Source of the DNA: Tannerellaceae bacterium | Lineage (GTDB): Bacteria > Bacteroidota > Bacteroidia > Bacteroidales > Tannerellaceae | Assembly (NCBI GenBank): GCA_021203545.1 | Contig: JAJQAZ010000055.1 | Span: 1 to 34,708, forward strand | Reading direction: 5' to 3' | DNA: 34,708 bases | Shown here: positions 34,623 through 34,708 of the stretch, piece by piece | Layout of the letters: the number at the start of each line of letters is the position of its first letter | Position numbering within the stretch: position 1 is the first letter of the stretch | Position numbers and translations under genes: made by a program | Notes under the pieces: generated by a model | Database searches by the model: none | The model's input: the letters and a program-made list of their open reading frames with translations, nothing else | What the model was told of the DNA's origin: nothing

Positions 34623-34708
34623 TAGTTATCGTTCGCGTTGCTCACTAGTAGTTATCACTCACTTCGTTCGTTAGTAGTCACCAGTCGCTACGCTCCTTAG
34701 GAGTCATC
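34623..34708. repeat. 26-bp tandem repeat running off the window
   Basis: Three units of exactly 26 bp (34623-34648, 34649-34674, 34675-34700) and the start of a fourth. Each begins TAGTTATC or TAGTCACC, has a TCGC/TCAC-rich centre, and ends in TAG. The third unit contains GTCGCTACGCT, also found in the loops of the hairpin-chain repeats. The array is upstream of the ORF3-like/miaA promoter. Confidence 0.75.

Noticed and set aside
34623-34708. CRISPR array at the right edge
   Set aside because: Units are contiguous tandem repeats without spacers and diverge from one another.

Overview
The window reads as chromosomal DNA of a member of the Bacteroidota, order Bacteroidales, most like the Parabacteroides/Tannerellaceae side of the order. 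This rests on three observations: promoter boxes of the Bacteroides form TAnnTTTG sit at sensible distances before many genes; most starts lack a Shine-Dalgarno box; and the gene families are typical (6-bladed beta-propeller lipoprotein, serine-type sulfatase, PhoA-type lipoprotein phosphatase, M49 peptidase, FloA/NfeD with a TPR protein). The genus is an inference.

Layout. 1-620: an AT-rich small lipoprotein. 626-3302 (minus): mnmA followed by a frameshifted YfcC-type transporter overlapping it by 4 nt. 3303-3592: a divergent intergenic region with a dyad-symmetric array of seven short repeats. 3593-8943 (plus): dipeptidyl peptidase III, an AlkD-like protein, a Fur-family regulator, purA and a YugP-like membrane metalloprotease. 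8944-9327: twin operator-like palindromes and a possible small RNA, before an HTH protein gene (9328-10308). 10303-11079 (minus): a methyltransferase. 11194-13876 (plus): bifunctional nuclease, nucleoside transporter and rsmE in a tight cluster. 14097-15182: an MscS channel, convergent with a P3A-type cation ATPase (minus) whose last ~78 codons are in another frame behind an A7 run. 17683-20774: alkaline phosphatase, a hairpin-chain repeat, and a YibE/F protein. 20789-22882 (minus): topB. 23023-25351: sulfatase and an unrecognised 236-aa protein. 25362-29341 (minus): TPR protein, NfeD, FloA, then a nucleoside phosphorylase. 29465-30202: TtcA. 30212-31488 (minus): a frameshifted beta-propeller lipoprotein gene. 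31489-33095: 1.6 kb with no convincing gene but many inverted repeats. 33096-34558 (minus): a pRiA4b ORF3-like protein overlapping miaA. The right edge carries a 26-bp tandem repeat that runs off the window.

Most genes are housekeeping: tRNA thiolation and prenylation (mnmA, ttcA, miaA), rRNA methylation (rsmE), purine synthesis and nucleoside salvage (purA, CNT transporter, nucleoside phosphorylase), membrane organisation (floA/nfeD), osmotic and ion balance (MscS, P-type ATPase), and DNA topology. I see no phage, integrase, CRISPR-cas or complete insertion sequence. The most unusual signals lie between genes (the dyad array at 3361-3500, hairpin chains at 19368-19572 and 32621-32837, the inverted repeat around the promoter at 24604, twin palindromes at 8978 and 9039) and in three genes that are each exactly one base short next to a homopolymer. 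One of these three has a textbook A AAA AAC slippery heptamer in the correct phase.
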